DNA from: Paenibacillus sp. BSR1-1 | GTDB taxonomy: Bacteria; Bacillota; Bacilli; Bacillales; Cytobacillaceae | Length of the DNA stretch: 64,000 nt | Assembly: GCF_030403775.1 (NCBI RefSeq) | Contig: NZ_JAQMWQ010000029.1 | Span: 1 to 64,000 of the forward strand | Direction: 5' to 3' | Part shown: in pieces, positions 53,512-61,937 of the stretch | How positions within the stretch are numbered: the stretch's first letter is position 1 | How the letters are laid out: every line of letters begins with the position of its first letter | The notes under the pieces: model-generated | Databases searched by the model: none | Seen by the model: the letters and a program-made list of their open reading frames with translations, nothing else | What the model was told of the DNA's origin: nothing | Program-made: the position numbers and the translations under genes

Positions 53512-53730
53512 ATGGCCAAGGATGATGTAATTGAAATTGAGGGTAAAGTCATTGAAACTTTGCCAAATGCGATGTTTAAGGTAGAATTAGAAAATGGTCA
53601 TACTGTGCTGGCTCATGTTTCTGGTAAGATCCGCATGCACTTCATCAGGATTCTTCCTGGAGACAAGGTTACTGTTGAGCTTTCTCCATATGACTTGACA
53701 CGCGGAAGAATTACTTACCGCTTCAAATAA
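53512..53730 (+). CDS. infA: Translation initiation factor IF-1
   Basis: 72 residues, an OB fold ([20 protein letters not shown]). The ATG at 53512 follows GAAGGGAG; the TTG codon just before it is in frame but less likely. IF-1 blocks the A site during initiation. Confidence 0.97.
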
Positions 53731-53767
53731 TTCGCTTGCACTCCGTACTACTAAGGAGGTTAGGATA

Positions 53768-53881
53768 ATGAAAGTAAGACCATCTGTTAAACCGATCTGC
53801 GAAAAGTGCAAAGTTATCCGTAGACGCGGAAAAGTTATGGTTATCTGTGAAAACCCTAAACATAAACAAAAACAAGGTTAA
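53768..53881 (+). CDS. rpmJ: 50S ribosomal protein L36
   Basis: 37 residues ([20 protein letters not shown]). Zinc ligands C11, C14 and C27 plus a histidine near 32 are present, so this is the zinc-bound form. Preceded by AAGGAGG. Confidence 0.97.
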
Positions 53882-53904
53882 TCATTGAAGGAGGTGCGCT
53901 CATT

Positions 53905-54270
53905 ATGGCACGTATTGCTGGTGTAGATATTCCACGTGAAAAGCGTGTAGTTATCTCTTTAACTTACATTTATGGTATTGGTAAAAATACTGCACAAAAG
54001 GTATTAGCAGAAGCTGGCGTTTCTGAAAATACTCGTGTACGTGATTTAACAGAAGACGAATTAAACAAAATCCGTGACATCATCGACAAATTAAAAGTCG
54101 AAGGTGATCTTCGCCGTGAAATTTCTCTTAACATTAAGCGTTTAATGGAAATCGGCTGCTACCGCGGATTACGTCATCGTCGTGGTTTACCGGTTCGTGG
54201 ACAAAATACGAAAAACAACGCTCGTACACGCAAAGGTCCTCGTAAGACTGTTGCGAACAAGAAGAAGTAA
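53905..54270 (+). CDS. rpsM: 30S ribosomal protein S13
   Basis: 121 residues. Helix-two-turn-helix core and a basic tail (RGQNTKNNARTRKGP) contacting P-site tRNA and the subunit bridge. GGAGGTG upstream. Confidence 0.98.
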   Translation: MARIAGVDIPREKRVVISLTYIYGIGKNTAQKVLAEAGVSENTRVRDLTEDELNKIRDIIDKLKVEGDLRREISLNIKRLMEIGCYRGLRHRRGLPVRGQNTKNNARTRKGPRKTVANKKK

Positions 54271-54291
54271 TCGGCAAAGGAGGTTATTTAA

Positions 54292-54681
54292 ATGGCACGT
54301 AAAACTAATACACGTAAGCGTCGTGTTAAAAAGAATATTGAATCAGGGATTGCTCATATCCGATCAACTTTCAACAACACGATCGTAACAATCACTGATG
54401 TTCATGGTAATGCAATTTCTTGGTCAAGTGCTGGTGCGCTTGGATTTAAAGGTTCTCGTAAATCTACTCCATTCGCAGCACAAATGGCAGCTGAAACTGC
54501 AGCTAAGACATCCATTGAACATGGTATGAAAACTTTAGAAGTTACTGTTAAAGGACCTGGTGCAGGCCGTGAAGCTGCTATCCGTGCTCTTCAAGCTGCT
54601 GGTCTTGAAGTAACTGCTATTAAAGACGTTACACCTGTTCCTCATAATGGATGCCGTCCACCAAAACGTCGTCGCGTTTAA
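54292..54681 (+). CDS. rpsK: 30S ribosomal protein S11
   Basis: 129 residues. Platform protein at the mRNA exit; conserved IRSTFNNTIVTITD and VTPVPHNGCRPPKRR are present. Confidence 0.98.
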   Translation: MARKTNTRKRRVKKNIESGIAHIRSTFNNTIVTITDVHGNAISWSSAGALGFKGSRKSTPFAAQMAAETAAKTSIEHGMKTLEVTVKGPGAGREAAIRALQAAGLEVTAIKDVTPVPHNGCRPPKRRRV

Positions 54682-54856
54682 TTTTTCTGTATAGATTTTG
54701 TATCATATGTCTATAATGGGATATGATATTAAAATTTGGCAACATACAGAAGATTTATTCCAGTTGTTGTGCACAAAACGGGAACGTAAACATGGGGGAA
54801 ATTTCGGTTAGCTGACTACCTAATCGAGTTTCGACGTTTTGAAGGAGGGTTAATGG

Positions 54857-55801
54857 ATGATCGAAATAGAAAAACCAAAAATCGAAACGGTTGAGATCAA
54901 CGATGATGCCAAGTATGGCAAGTTCGTCGTAGAACCACTTGAGCGCGGATATGGTACTACTTTGGGTAACTCCTTACGTCGTATCCTATTATCTTCACTC
55001 CCAGGTGCCGCTGTTACATCGATTCAAATCGATGGGGTACTTCATGAGTTCTCAACAATTGAAGGCGTCGTAGAGGATGTAACATCCATCATTTTAAACA
55101 TTAAAAAGCTAGCTTTAAAAATCTACTCTGATGAAGAAAAATCACTTGAAATTGATGTGCAAGGTGAAGGACCTGTAAAAGCAAGCAACATTACCCATGA
55201 CAGTGATGTTGAGATTTTAAATCCAGATCTTCATATTGCAACATTAGCGTCAAATGGCCATCTTCGCATGCGTTTAACAGCTAAACGTGGTCGTGGTTAT
55301 ACACCGGCTGATCAGAATAAGAGAGAAGATCAACCAATTGGTGTAATTCCAATTGACTCTATTTATACGCCTGTTGCTCGTGTGGCTTTCCAGGTAGAAA
55401 ATACACGTGTTGGCCAAATGTCAAATTATGATAAGCTTACGCTTGATGTTTGGACAGATGGAAGCACTGGGCCAAAAGAAGCGATTGCTCTAGGTTCAAA
55501 AATTTTGACCGAGCATTTGAACATCTTTGTTGGTTTAACTGATGAAGCGCAAAATGCTGAAATCATGATTGAAAAAGAAGAAGACCAAAAAGAAAAGGTT
55601 CTAGAGATGACTATTGAGGAACTTGATCTTTCGGTTCGTTCTTATAACTGCTTGAAGCGTGCTGGAATCAACACTGTTCAGGAATTAGCTAATAAGACTG
55701 AAGAAGATATGATGAAAGTTCGTAACTTAGGCCGTAAATCACTTGAAGAAGTGAAGGCAAAACTAGAAGAGCTTGGATTAGGCTTGCGCAAAGACGACTA
55801 G
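54857..55801 (+). CDS. rpoA: RNA polymerase alpha subunit
   Basis: 314 residues. The N-terminal domain (dimer and beta contacts, YGTTLGNSLRRILLSSLPG) and C-terminal helix-hairpin-helix domain (RSYNCLKRAGINTVQEL) are complete. The 175-base gap before it holds an inverted repeat TATCATAT / ATATGATA (54701-54728). Confidence 0.98.
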   Translation: MIEIEKPKIETVEINDDAKYGKFVVEPLERGYGTTLGNSLRRILLSSLPGAAVTSIQIDGVLHEFSTIEGVVEDVTSIILNIKKLALKIYSDEEKSLEIDVQGEGPVKASNITHDSDVEILNPDLHIATLASNGHLRMRLTAKRGRGYTPADQNKREDQPIGVIPIDSIYTPVARVAFQVENTRVGQMSNYDKLTLDVWTDGSTGPKEAIALGSKILTEHLNIFVGLTDEAQNAEIMIEKEEDQKEKVLEMTIEELDLSVRSYNCLKRAGINTVQELANKTEEDMMKVRNLGRKSLEEVKAKLEELGLGLRKDD

Positions 55802-55853
55802 TCAAGCGCTACGATAATCCGTTTTATGACTTCAACAAAGGAGGGAACCCTTC

Positions 55854-56216
55854 ATGGCATACAGAAAGTTAGGACGCACAAGTGCACAGCGTAAAGCTAT
55901 GCTACGTGATTTAACTACAGATTTAATTATCAACGAGCGCATCGAAACAACTGAAACTCGCGCAAAAGAACTTCGTGTGACAGTTGAAAAAATGATCACT
56001 TTAGGTAAGCGCGGCGATTTACATGCTCGTCGTCAAGCATCTTCTTACGTTCGTAACGAAGTTGCTAATGCTGAAAACGGTCAAGATGCAGTACAAAAAC
56101 TTTTCGCTGATATCGCTCCACGTTACCAAGAGCGTCAAGGTGGATACACTCGTATTATGAAACTTGGACCTCGCCGCGGTGACGGTGCGCCAATGGTTAT
56201 TATCGAGTTAGTTTAA
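55854..56216 (+). CDS. rplQ: 50S ribosomal protein L17
   Basis: 120 residues (MAYRKLGRTSAQRKAMLRDL). Last gene of the long supercluster; AAAGGAGGG precedes the ATG. Confidence 0.98.
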   Translation: MAYRKLGRTSAQRKAMLRDLTTDLIINERIETTETRAKELRVTVEKMITLGKRGDLHARRQASSYVRNEVANAENGQDAVQKLFADIAPRYQERQGGYTRIMKLGPRRGDGAPMVIIELV

Positions 56217-56235
56217 TACCTTTTAACAGACAACA

Positions 56236-56282
56236 AGGGCGCTGGACAGTTTACAAACAAACTTGTTCTTTGCCCTTTTTCT
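56236..56282 (+). terminator. Terminator after rplQ
   Basis: AAGGGC and GCCCTT pair over a long loop that contains a second small stem (ACAAG / CTTGT), followed by TTTTTC. Confidence 0.7.
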
Positions 56283-56309
56283 GTAAAGTGCAATTCAATA
56301 CTATATAGT

Positions 56310-56507
56310 TTTACCAAGCCAAACGAGTGTTATGATGAGCGTGACTCCACTAAAATGGAGCGATGATTTTTTCCCGGAAGGATATCTCTTTTCCTTTTTG
56401 CGACTCGTCTAGCTCATGCACCTCCTCCCATTTCTATTATAGAAATCCCTTTATTTGCAGCTTCTGAAACGCAGTGCTGCAACTGGGTCGAGGTGCAGGC
56501 TTTTTTT
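56310..56507 (+). ncRNA. Structured RNA candidate upstream of ecfA1
   Basis: A promoter-like pair (TTTTAC at 56309, TATGAT at 56331) is followed by several inverted repeats. GCACCTC (56418-56424) pairs with GAGGTGC (56490-56496) around two inner hairpins, ATTTCTA-TTA-TAGAAAT (56430-56446) and TTGCAGC / GCTGCAA (56455-56482), and then seven T. This is a three-way junction with a terminator tail, 56 bases before ecfA1. The identity is unknown to me; it is not a T-box. Confidence 0.45.
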
Positions 56508-56562
56508 GTATTTAAAAGAATTTCAGAGATGAGTATAGTCTAGCTTAGTGGGGGATTGCTTG

Positions 56563-57402
56563 ATGAAAAAGTCAATAGTATCTCTAAAGGGAGTATCTTT
56601 TCAATACGATTCACAAGAGCGCTATGCCCTTAAGAATGTCTCCTTCGACATTTTTGAAGGGGAATGGCTGGCCATTGTCGGGCATAATGGTTCGGGGAAA
56701 TCGACAATGGCGAAACTTTTAAATGGCTTGCAGTTTCCAAAGGAAGGCGAAATTACTGTTGGCGATGTAAAGTTGAACGAAGAATCAATCTGGGATATTC
56801 GCAGAAAAATCGGAATGGTATTTCAAAACCCTGATAATCAGTTTGTTGGGACAACTGTACAGGATGATGTGGCTTTTGGTTTAGAAAATAACGGAATACC
56901 AAGAGAAGAAATGGTCATAAGAGTAGAGGACTCTCTCAAAAAAGTTAAAATGGATCAGTTTCTATATCAAGAGCCCCACCATCTATCAGGCGGTCAAAAA
57001 CAGCGGGTGGCAATCGCAGGAGTACTAGCCTTAAGACCATCGATTATTATTTTAGATGAAGCAACCTCGATGCTTGACCCAAAGGGCAGGGAAGAAGTGT
57101 TGGAGACGGTTAGAAGTTTAAAAGAAGAAAAGTTACTAACCGTTATCTCGATTACACATGATTTAGATGAAGCGGCAAAAGCGGACAGAATCATCGTGAT
57201 GAATAAAGGTGAGGTATTTAAAGAAGGTTCACCAGAAGAGATATTTTCGATGGATGAACAATTGATACAACTTGGGCTGGATATTCCCTTCTCAGTTAAA
57301 ATGAGCAAAGCATTCCGTCAAAAAGGGATTGATTTATCCAGGCACTATTTATCGGAAGAAGAGTTGGTGAAAGAGCTATGGACATCTCGCTCTCACATGT
57401 AG
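56563..57402 (+). CDS. ecfA1: EcfA1, energy-coupling-factor transporter ATPase
   Basis: 279 residues from ATG 56563, after GGGGGA. Walker A GHNGSGKST, signature LSGGQKQR, Walker B IIILDEATSMLDP. One of the two ATPases of the shared ECF module that powers uptake of vitamins and metals through exchangeable S components. Overlaps ecfA2 by 25 bases. Confidence 0.95.
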   Translation: MKKSIVSLKGVSFQYDSQERYALKNVSFDIFEGEWLAIVGHNGSGKSTMAKLLNGLQFPKEGEITVGDVKLNEESIWDIRRKIGMVFQNPDNQFVGTTVQDDVAFGLENNGIPREEMVIRVEDSLKKVKMDQFLYQEPHHLSGGQKQRVAIAGVLALRPSIIILDEATSMLDPKGREEVLETVRSLKEEKLLTVISITHDLDEAAKADRIIVMNKGEVFKEGSPEEIFSMDEQLIQLGLDIPFSVKMSKAFRQKGIDLSRHYLSEEELVKELWTSRSHM

Positions 57403-58247
57403 AGTACCGTTATCAAGCAAATACCCCATTTGAACGATTAGCTATTCAAGACGTTTCAATAGATATTCCTTCCGGGACCTATTTGGCACTGATTGGTCAT
57501 ACAGGATCCGGGAAGTCTACTGTGCTGCAGCACTTGAATGCTCTTCTGCAGCCAACAGACGGAATGGTGAAAATTGGGGACAATGAAATAAAAGCGAAAC
57601 AAAAGAATAAAAATCTCAAACCAGTACGGCAAAAAGTTGGGATTGTCTTTCAGTTCCCGGAGCATCAATTGTTTGAGGAAACGGTTGAAAAAGATATTAT
57701 TTTTGGGCCGCTTAATTTTGGAGTTACCGAAGAAGAGGCAAAAAGACGCGCACGCGTTGCGCTAAAACAAGTGGGACTTAGTGAAGAAATTTTACAAAAG
57801 TCACCGTTTGACCTGTCAGGCGGTCAAATGCGCCGCGTAGCCATTGCTGGTGTACTGGCGATGGAACCGGAAGTCATTGTCTTGGACGAGCCTACCGCAG
57901 GTTTAGATCCTCGCGGCCGAAAAGAAATAATGGATATGTTCTATCAACTTCATCAGGATAGAGGGCTTTCTACGATCCTTGTGACCCACAGTATGGAGGA
58001 TGCCGCACGATATGCCGACCAAATTGTGATTATGCAACAAGGCAAGGTCGCCAAAAAAGGGTCACCAGAGGAGATTTTCTCTAGCCCTGTGGAATTAGTG
58101 CAAATGGGATTGGATGTTCCAGAAGTGGTTCGTTTCCAGTTAAAGGTTGAGGAAAAAATGGGCATGAAATTAGATAGAATTTATCTTTCTATTGACGAGT
58201 TATCATCTGCAGTTTCTGACTTTTTAAGCAGAGGTGTCCGCTCATGA
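57378..58247 (+). CDS. ecfA2: EcfA2, energy-coupling-factor transporter ATPase
   Basis: 289 residues. Walker A GHTGSGKST, signature LSGGQMRR, Walker B VIVLDEPTAGLDP. Forms a heterodimer with EcfA1 on EcfT. The start lies inside the end of ecfA1 and its stop overlaps the ecfT start. Confidence 0.95.
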   Translation: MDISLSHVEYRYQANTPFERLAIQDVSIDIPSGTYLALIGHTGSGKSTVLQHLNALLQPTDGMVKIGDNEIKAKQKNKNLKPVRQKVGIVFQFPEHQLFEETVEKDIIFGPLNFGVTEEEAKRRARVALKQVGLSEEILQKSPFDLSGGQMRRVAIAGVLAMEPEVIVLDEPTAGLDPRGRKEIMDMFYQLHQDRGLSTILVTHSMEDAARYADQIVIMQQGKVAKKGSPEEIFSSPVELVQMGLDVPEVVRFQLKVEEKMGMKLDRIYLSIDELSSAVSDFLSRGVRS

Positions 58248-59041
58248 TGGAAAAAATGATTTTTGGCCGTTATGTTCCAGCAGATTCGGTCCTTCACAAG
58301 ATGGATCCACGTTCAAAATTGATTCTCATTTTTTTATTTGTTTGTATCATTTTTCTCGCTAATAACGTTGTAACCTATGCACTTATTGGAATTTATACGT
58401 TTTTAATGCTTGGGTTATCAAGGATACCTATTCGCTTTTTATATGGTGGTCTTAAACCTGTGCTGTGGCTTGTTTTATTTACGTTAGTCCTGCAGCTGTT
58501 ATTTACAAAACAAGGCGCAGTCATTTTTGAATTAGGTCCGGTGAAAATTTATGAGGAAGGCTTACGGCAGGGGATTTTTATTTCCTTACGCTTCTTCTTC
58601 TTAATTTTAATGACGTCCTTATTAACCTTAACGACCACGCCGATTGAGATTACAGATGGGCTTGAAACATTGCTGCATCCATTAAAAAAGGTTCGGTTTC
58701 CTGTTCATGAAATGGCGTTAATGATGTCGATTTCTTTACGGTTTATTCCGACGCTCATGGAGGAAACGGACAAGATTATGAAGGCGCAAATTGCCCGTGG
58801 CGTGGAATTTGCCAGCGGACCCTTTAAAGAAAGAATCAAAGCAGTCATTCCCCTGCTTATCCCTTTATTCGTGAGTTCCTTTAAGCGGGCAGAAGAGCTT
58901 GCTATTGCGATGGAGGCAAGAGGCTATCGCGGCGGCGAAGGACGGACGAAATACCGCCAATTAAGCTGGCATATGGCAGATTCCTTGCAGCTTATGATTT
59001 TAGTCGTTTTATCGGTATTATTATTTTTATTACGTTCATAA
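58244..59041 (+). CDS. ecfT: EcfT, energy-coupling-factor transmembrane protein
   Basis: 265 residues with five or six membrane segments. The two Ala-Arg-Gly coupling helices are visible as QIARGVEFA and MEARGYRGG; they connect ATPase motion to the S component. No S-component gene is in the window. Confidence 0.94.
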   Translation: MMEKMIFGRYVPADSVLHKMDPRSKLILIFLFVCIIFLANNVVTYALIGIYTFLMLGLSRIPIRFLYGGLKPVLWLVLFTLVLQLLFTKQGAVIFELGPVKIYEEGLRQGIFISLRFFFLILMTSLLTLTTTPIEITDGLETLLHPLKKVRFPVHEMALMMSISLRFIPTLMEETDKIMKAQIARGVEFASGPFKERIKAVIPLLIPLFVSSFKRAEELAIAMEARGYRGGEGRTKYRQLSWHMADSLQLMILVVLSVLLFLLRS

Positions 59042-59053
59042 TGGGGCGAATTC

Positions 59054-59803
59054 ATGCAAAGGTATAAATGCATCCTATCCTATGATGGCTCGGGTTTTTC
59101 CGGTTACCAGGTTCAGCCAAATAAGCGGACTGTGCAATTAGAGCTAGAAACTGTTTTAGCAAAAATGCATAAGGGTGTGCCGGTAAAGGTATCAGGATCA
59201 GGCAGAACGGATGCTGGTGTTCACGCAAAAGGTCAGGTCATTCATTTTGATTCAGCCCTTTCGATTCCGGATAGAAAATGGGAGATGGCGTTAAATTCCA
59301 TGCTGCCGTCCGATATTTCGGTGCTTTCGGTAGAGAAAGTGAACGAGTCCTTCCATGCTCGTTTTGATGCGGCAGGAAAGGAATACCGTTATCTAATACA
59401 TCTTTCTTCTAAACGGGACCCGTTCCAGCGGAATTTTGCATATCAGTATCCATATGTATTAGACGTCGATGCCATGAAACAAGCTAGTAAATACTTGCTT
59501 GGTACCCATGACTTTACGAGTTTTTGTGCTTCGAAAACAGAAGTAATAGACAAAGTCCGTACGATAGAAACCATTGATTTTGTAGTGGATGGCGACTTAC
59601 TAGTGATTCATTTCGTAGGGAATGGCTTTTTATATAATATGGTTAGGATATTGGTAGGGACATTACTAGAAGTTGGAGCTGGTAATCGCTCGCCGTCGGA
59701 TATGGCTGAAATCATAGCTGGCCAAGACCGGTGCCTAGCCGGAAAAACCGCACCTGCACATGGTTTGTATCTTTGGGAAGTTTTTTATAATAAAACAACC
59801 TAA
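59054..59803 (+). CDS. truA: tRNA pseudouridine synthase A
   Basis: 249 residues. Catalytic Asp53 in SGRTDAGVHAKGQV; makes pseudouridine at positions 38-40 of tRNAs. Thirteen bases after ecfT, the usual Bacillus order. Confidence 0.96.
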   Translation: MQRYKCILSYDGSGFSGYQVQPNKRTVQLELETVLAKMHKGVPVKVSGSGRTDAGVHAKGQVIHFDSALSIPDRKWEMALNSMLPSDISVLSVEKVNESFHARFDAAGKEYRYLIHLSSKRDPFQRNFAYQYPYVLDVDAMKQASKYLLGTHDFTSFCASKTEVIDKVRTIETIDFVVDGDLLVIHFVGNGFLYNMVRILVGTLLEVGAGNRSPSDMAEIIAGQDRCLAGKTAPAHGLYLWEVFYNKTT

Positions 59804-59820
59804 CCTGGTGTAACATTCCC

Positions 59821-59849
59821 TTGACATTTTGACTGTGATTGATTAATAT
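59821..59849 (+). promoter_or_regulatory. Sigma-A promoter of rplM-rpsI
   Basis: TTGACA (59821-59826) and TAATAT (59844-59849), 17 bases apart, shortly after truA. Confidence 0.82.
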
Positions 59850-59869
59850 ATTACATGTGCGTGTTTTTA

Positions 59870-60005
59870 ATCCCACGATAAAGCCCCGGAAAGTCTTCAT
59901 CGTGATTGAAAATATATGATTTTTGAAACTTGAGCGCACGTCAGGCCTCGGTCGTTTATTCCCGGAACAGAATGGAACGCGCGAAGGCGTTGACAGTGCG
60001 AAAAT
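59870..60005 (+). ncRNA. L13 leader (ribosomal protein L13 autoregulatory leader)
   Basis: A first hairpin closes with CACGAT / ATCGTG (59874-59903) around AAAGCCCCGGAAAG. A second structured part follows, GAGCGCACGTCAGGCC to GCGTTGACAGTGCG. Position and the first hairpin match the Firmicute L13 leader as I remember it. L13 is expected to bind and lower rplM-rpsI expression. Confidence 0.7.
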
Positions 60006-60041
60006 AATAACACTTAACGGATTTAATTAGGAGGGAAACTC

Positions 60042-60479
60042 ATGCGTACAACGTTTATGGCAAATGCCAACAATATCGAGCGTAAATGGTACGTAATTGA
60101 TGCTGAAGGCAAAACTCTTGGTCGTCTTGCTTCTGAAGTAGCATCAATCTTACGTGGTAAAAACAAACCAACTTTTACACCACATGTTGACACTGGTGAT
60201 CATGTTATCATTCTTAACGCTTCTAAAGTAGAATTAACTGGTAAGAAATTAACTGACAAGATCTACTACCGTCACAGCTTACACCCAGGTGGTTTAAAGC
60301 AAAGAACGGCTCTTGAAATGCGTACAAACTATGCTGAGAAAATGATCGAGCTTGCTGTTAAAGGCATGCTTCCAAAGAATTCTCTTGGCCGCCAAATGTT
60401 CAAAAAATTACACGTATATGCTGGTGCAGAACATCCACACCAAGCACAAAAACCTGAAGTTTACGAACTTCGCGGTTAA
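60042..60479 (+). CDS. rplM: 50S ribosomal protein L13
   Basis: 145 residues (MRTTFMANANNIERKWYVID). Early assembly protein on 23S rRNA and the likely regulator of its own leader. AGGAGGG upstream. Confidence 0.98.
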   Translation: MRTTFMANANNIERKWYVIDAEGKTLGRLASEVASILRGKNKPTFTPHVDTGDHVIILNASKVELTGKKLTDKIYYRHSLHPGGLKQRTALEMRTNYAEKMIELAVKGMLPKNSLGRQMFKKLHVYAGAEHPHQAQKPEVYELRG

Positions 60480-60499
60480 TTAAGAGGGAGGGAATTAAC

Positions 60500-60892
60500 T
60501 TGGCACAAGTTCAATATATTGGTACTGGTCGTCGTAAGAGCTCTGTCGCACGTGTGCGCTTAGTTCCAGGTACAGGTAAAATTGTTGTTAACGGTCGTGA
60601 AATCGAAGATTATATCCCATTTGAAGCTTTACGTGTTGTTGTAAGACAACCATTAGTAGCTACTGAAACAGTAGGCAGCTACGATGTTCTTGTAAACGTA
60701 AGCGGCGGTGGATACACTGGTCAAGCTGGCGCAATCCGCCACGGTATTGCTCGCGCATTACTACAAGCTGACCCTGAATTCCGTCCAACATTAAAGCGCG
60801 CTGGACTATTAACTCGTGATGCACGTATGAAAGAGCGTAAGAAATACGGTCTTAAAGGTGCTCGTCGTGCGCCTCAGTTCTCAAAGCGTTAA
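60500..60892 (+). CDS. rpsI: 30S ribosomal protein S9
   Basis: 130 residues from a TTG start after GAGGGAGGG. The C-terminal tail GARRAPQFSKR reaches the P-site tRNA. Twenty bases after rplM. Confidence 0.98.
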   Translation: MAQVQYIGTGRRKSSVARVRLVPGTGKIVVNGREIEDYIPFEALRVVVRQPLVATETVGSYDVLVNVSGGGYTGQAGAIRHGIARALLQADPEFRPTLKRAGLLTRDARMKERKKYGLKGARRAPQFSKR

Positions 60893-60905
60893 TTTGCACA
60901 AAATC

Positions 60906-60941
60906 AAAGACTCCCTGCCTAATGGCTGGGAGTCTTTTTTA
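60906..60941 (+). terminator. Terminator after rpsI
   Basis: AAAGACTCCC and GGGAGTCTTT pair around TGCCTAATGGCT, an inner stem of GCC/GGC, then T. Confidence 0.9.
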
Positions 60942-60979
60942 TGGTTATTAACGTTGTGAAAGCATTTGGGAAGAAAGAA

Positions 60980-61008
60980 TTGTTTTTTGTATCGCATGGC
61001 GATATATA
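60980..61008 (+). promoter_or_regulatory. Promoter of the HTH/coiled-coil gene with a palindromic operator in its spacer
   Basis: TTGTTT (60980-60985) and TATATA (61003-61008) are 17 bases apart. The palindrome TATCGC-ATG-GCGATA occupies 60990-61004, between and partly over the -10. A protein bound there would block polymerase. A close copy lies at 61803-61817. Confidence 0.6.
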
Positions 61009-61058
61009 TTGCAATTAACCTTAAAAACAGTCATATTTAATAATAAAGGAGGTCCGAT

Positions 61059-61772
61059 ATGCGACGTGATATACAACCGAATGAAAGAGCTTTTTCTACC
61101 AAGGAAGCGGCAGAAGAAGTAGGAATTGCAACACCAACTGTTCGAAAGTATGGCCAGATCTTAGAGCGGAATGGTTATGAGTTTTTGAAAGATGGCGATC
61201 GTCGAATCTTTGTTCAATCTGACATCGGAGTGCTTATAGCGTTACGCGATACGGACAAGCCCCTCGACGAAACAGCGAAAGACATTGTAAACCAACAAAA
61301 GGAAAGAATAAAAGATTCTACTGAAACTGAGATGGCGCTTTCCATTCCATACGGAAATTTACCCCAAGACCCTAATCAATTAAAAGAAATCTTAATGTTT
61401 TTAGTTAATGAAGTTGCAGCCACACGCGAAGTGAATGCTCAATTAACGAACGATTTATCTCAGCTTAAAACACATGTATCCCGTCTCCAGCAGGATCATC
61501 ATGTTATAAGTTCAAATATTGCAAATTCAGCTCAAAAGACCATTACTAAAATTGAAAAATTATCTGAACAACAAAATACTCATTACGAAACGTTACTACA
61601 GCATGAAAAAGAAAAAAGTGAATTCTTACAAAAAGAGATACAGAATTTGCGAGATGAACAGAGTAAAGAATGGATTTCACAAAATGAATTTAATAAACGT
61701 TTAGAAGAAGCGATACAAAAACAAAAACCAAAAGAAAAATGGTGGGGGCTTTTCTCCATATTCCAAAAATAA
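61059..61772 (+). CDS. MerR-like HTH and coiled-coil protein (DUF3967-like)
   Basis: 237 residues. The N-terminal ~75 residues form a MerR-type winged helix (FSTKEAAEEVGIATPTVRKY, then RRIFVQSDI). A linker follows, then a long heptad-rich coiled coil from about 105 to 215. The C-terminus KEKWWGLFSIFQK is short, aromatic and basic, and could touch the membrane. Similar proteins are common in Bacillus chromosomes and plasmids, and the layout recalls RacA-type DNA anchors, but no function is known to me. AAAGGAGGT precedes the ATG. Confidence 0.75.
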   Translation: MRRDIQPNERAFSTKEAAEEVGIATPTVRKYGQILERNGYEFLKDGDRRIFVQSDIGVLIALRDTDKPLDETAKDIVNQQKERIKDSTETEMALSIPYGNLPQDPNQLKEILMFLVNEVAATREVNAQLTNDLSQLKTHVSRLQQDHHVISSNIANSAQKTITKIEKLSEQQNTHYETLLQHEKEKSEFLQKEIQNLRDEQSKEWISQNEFNKRLEEAIQKQKPKEKWWGLFSIFQK

Positions 61773-61774
61773 AA

Positions 61775-61797
61775 GTGCCTACATAAGGCATTTTTTG
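61775..61797 (+). terminator. Terminator after the HTH/coiled-coil gene
   Basis: TGCCT and AGGCA pair over ACATA and are followed by six T; a short but typical terminator. Confidence 0.75.
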
Positions 61798-61802
61798 TTT
61801 TG

Positions 61803-61817
61803 TATCGCTTAGCAATA
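61803..61817. promoter_or_regulatory. Second copy of the TATCGC palindrome
   Basis: TATCGC-TTA-GCAATA matches the operator at 60990-61004 in all but one arm base and the centre. It lies after the terminator, so it is not an obvious promoter site. Confidence 0.45.
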
Positions 61818-61937
61818 TAACAGTAATTTTCTGTTTTCGACTTTAAAGGGTCCCTATTTTTCAAATTCCAACAAATTCCCGGGAAATATCAACAAAATCT
61901 GTAGTGATAATTCGACAAAAATTTATTTTATCATTAA

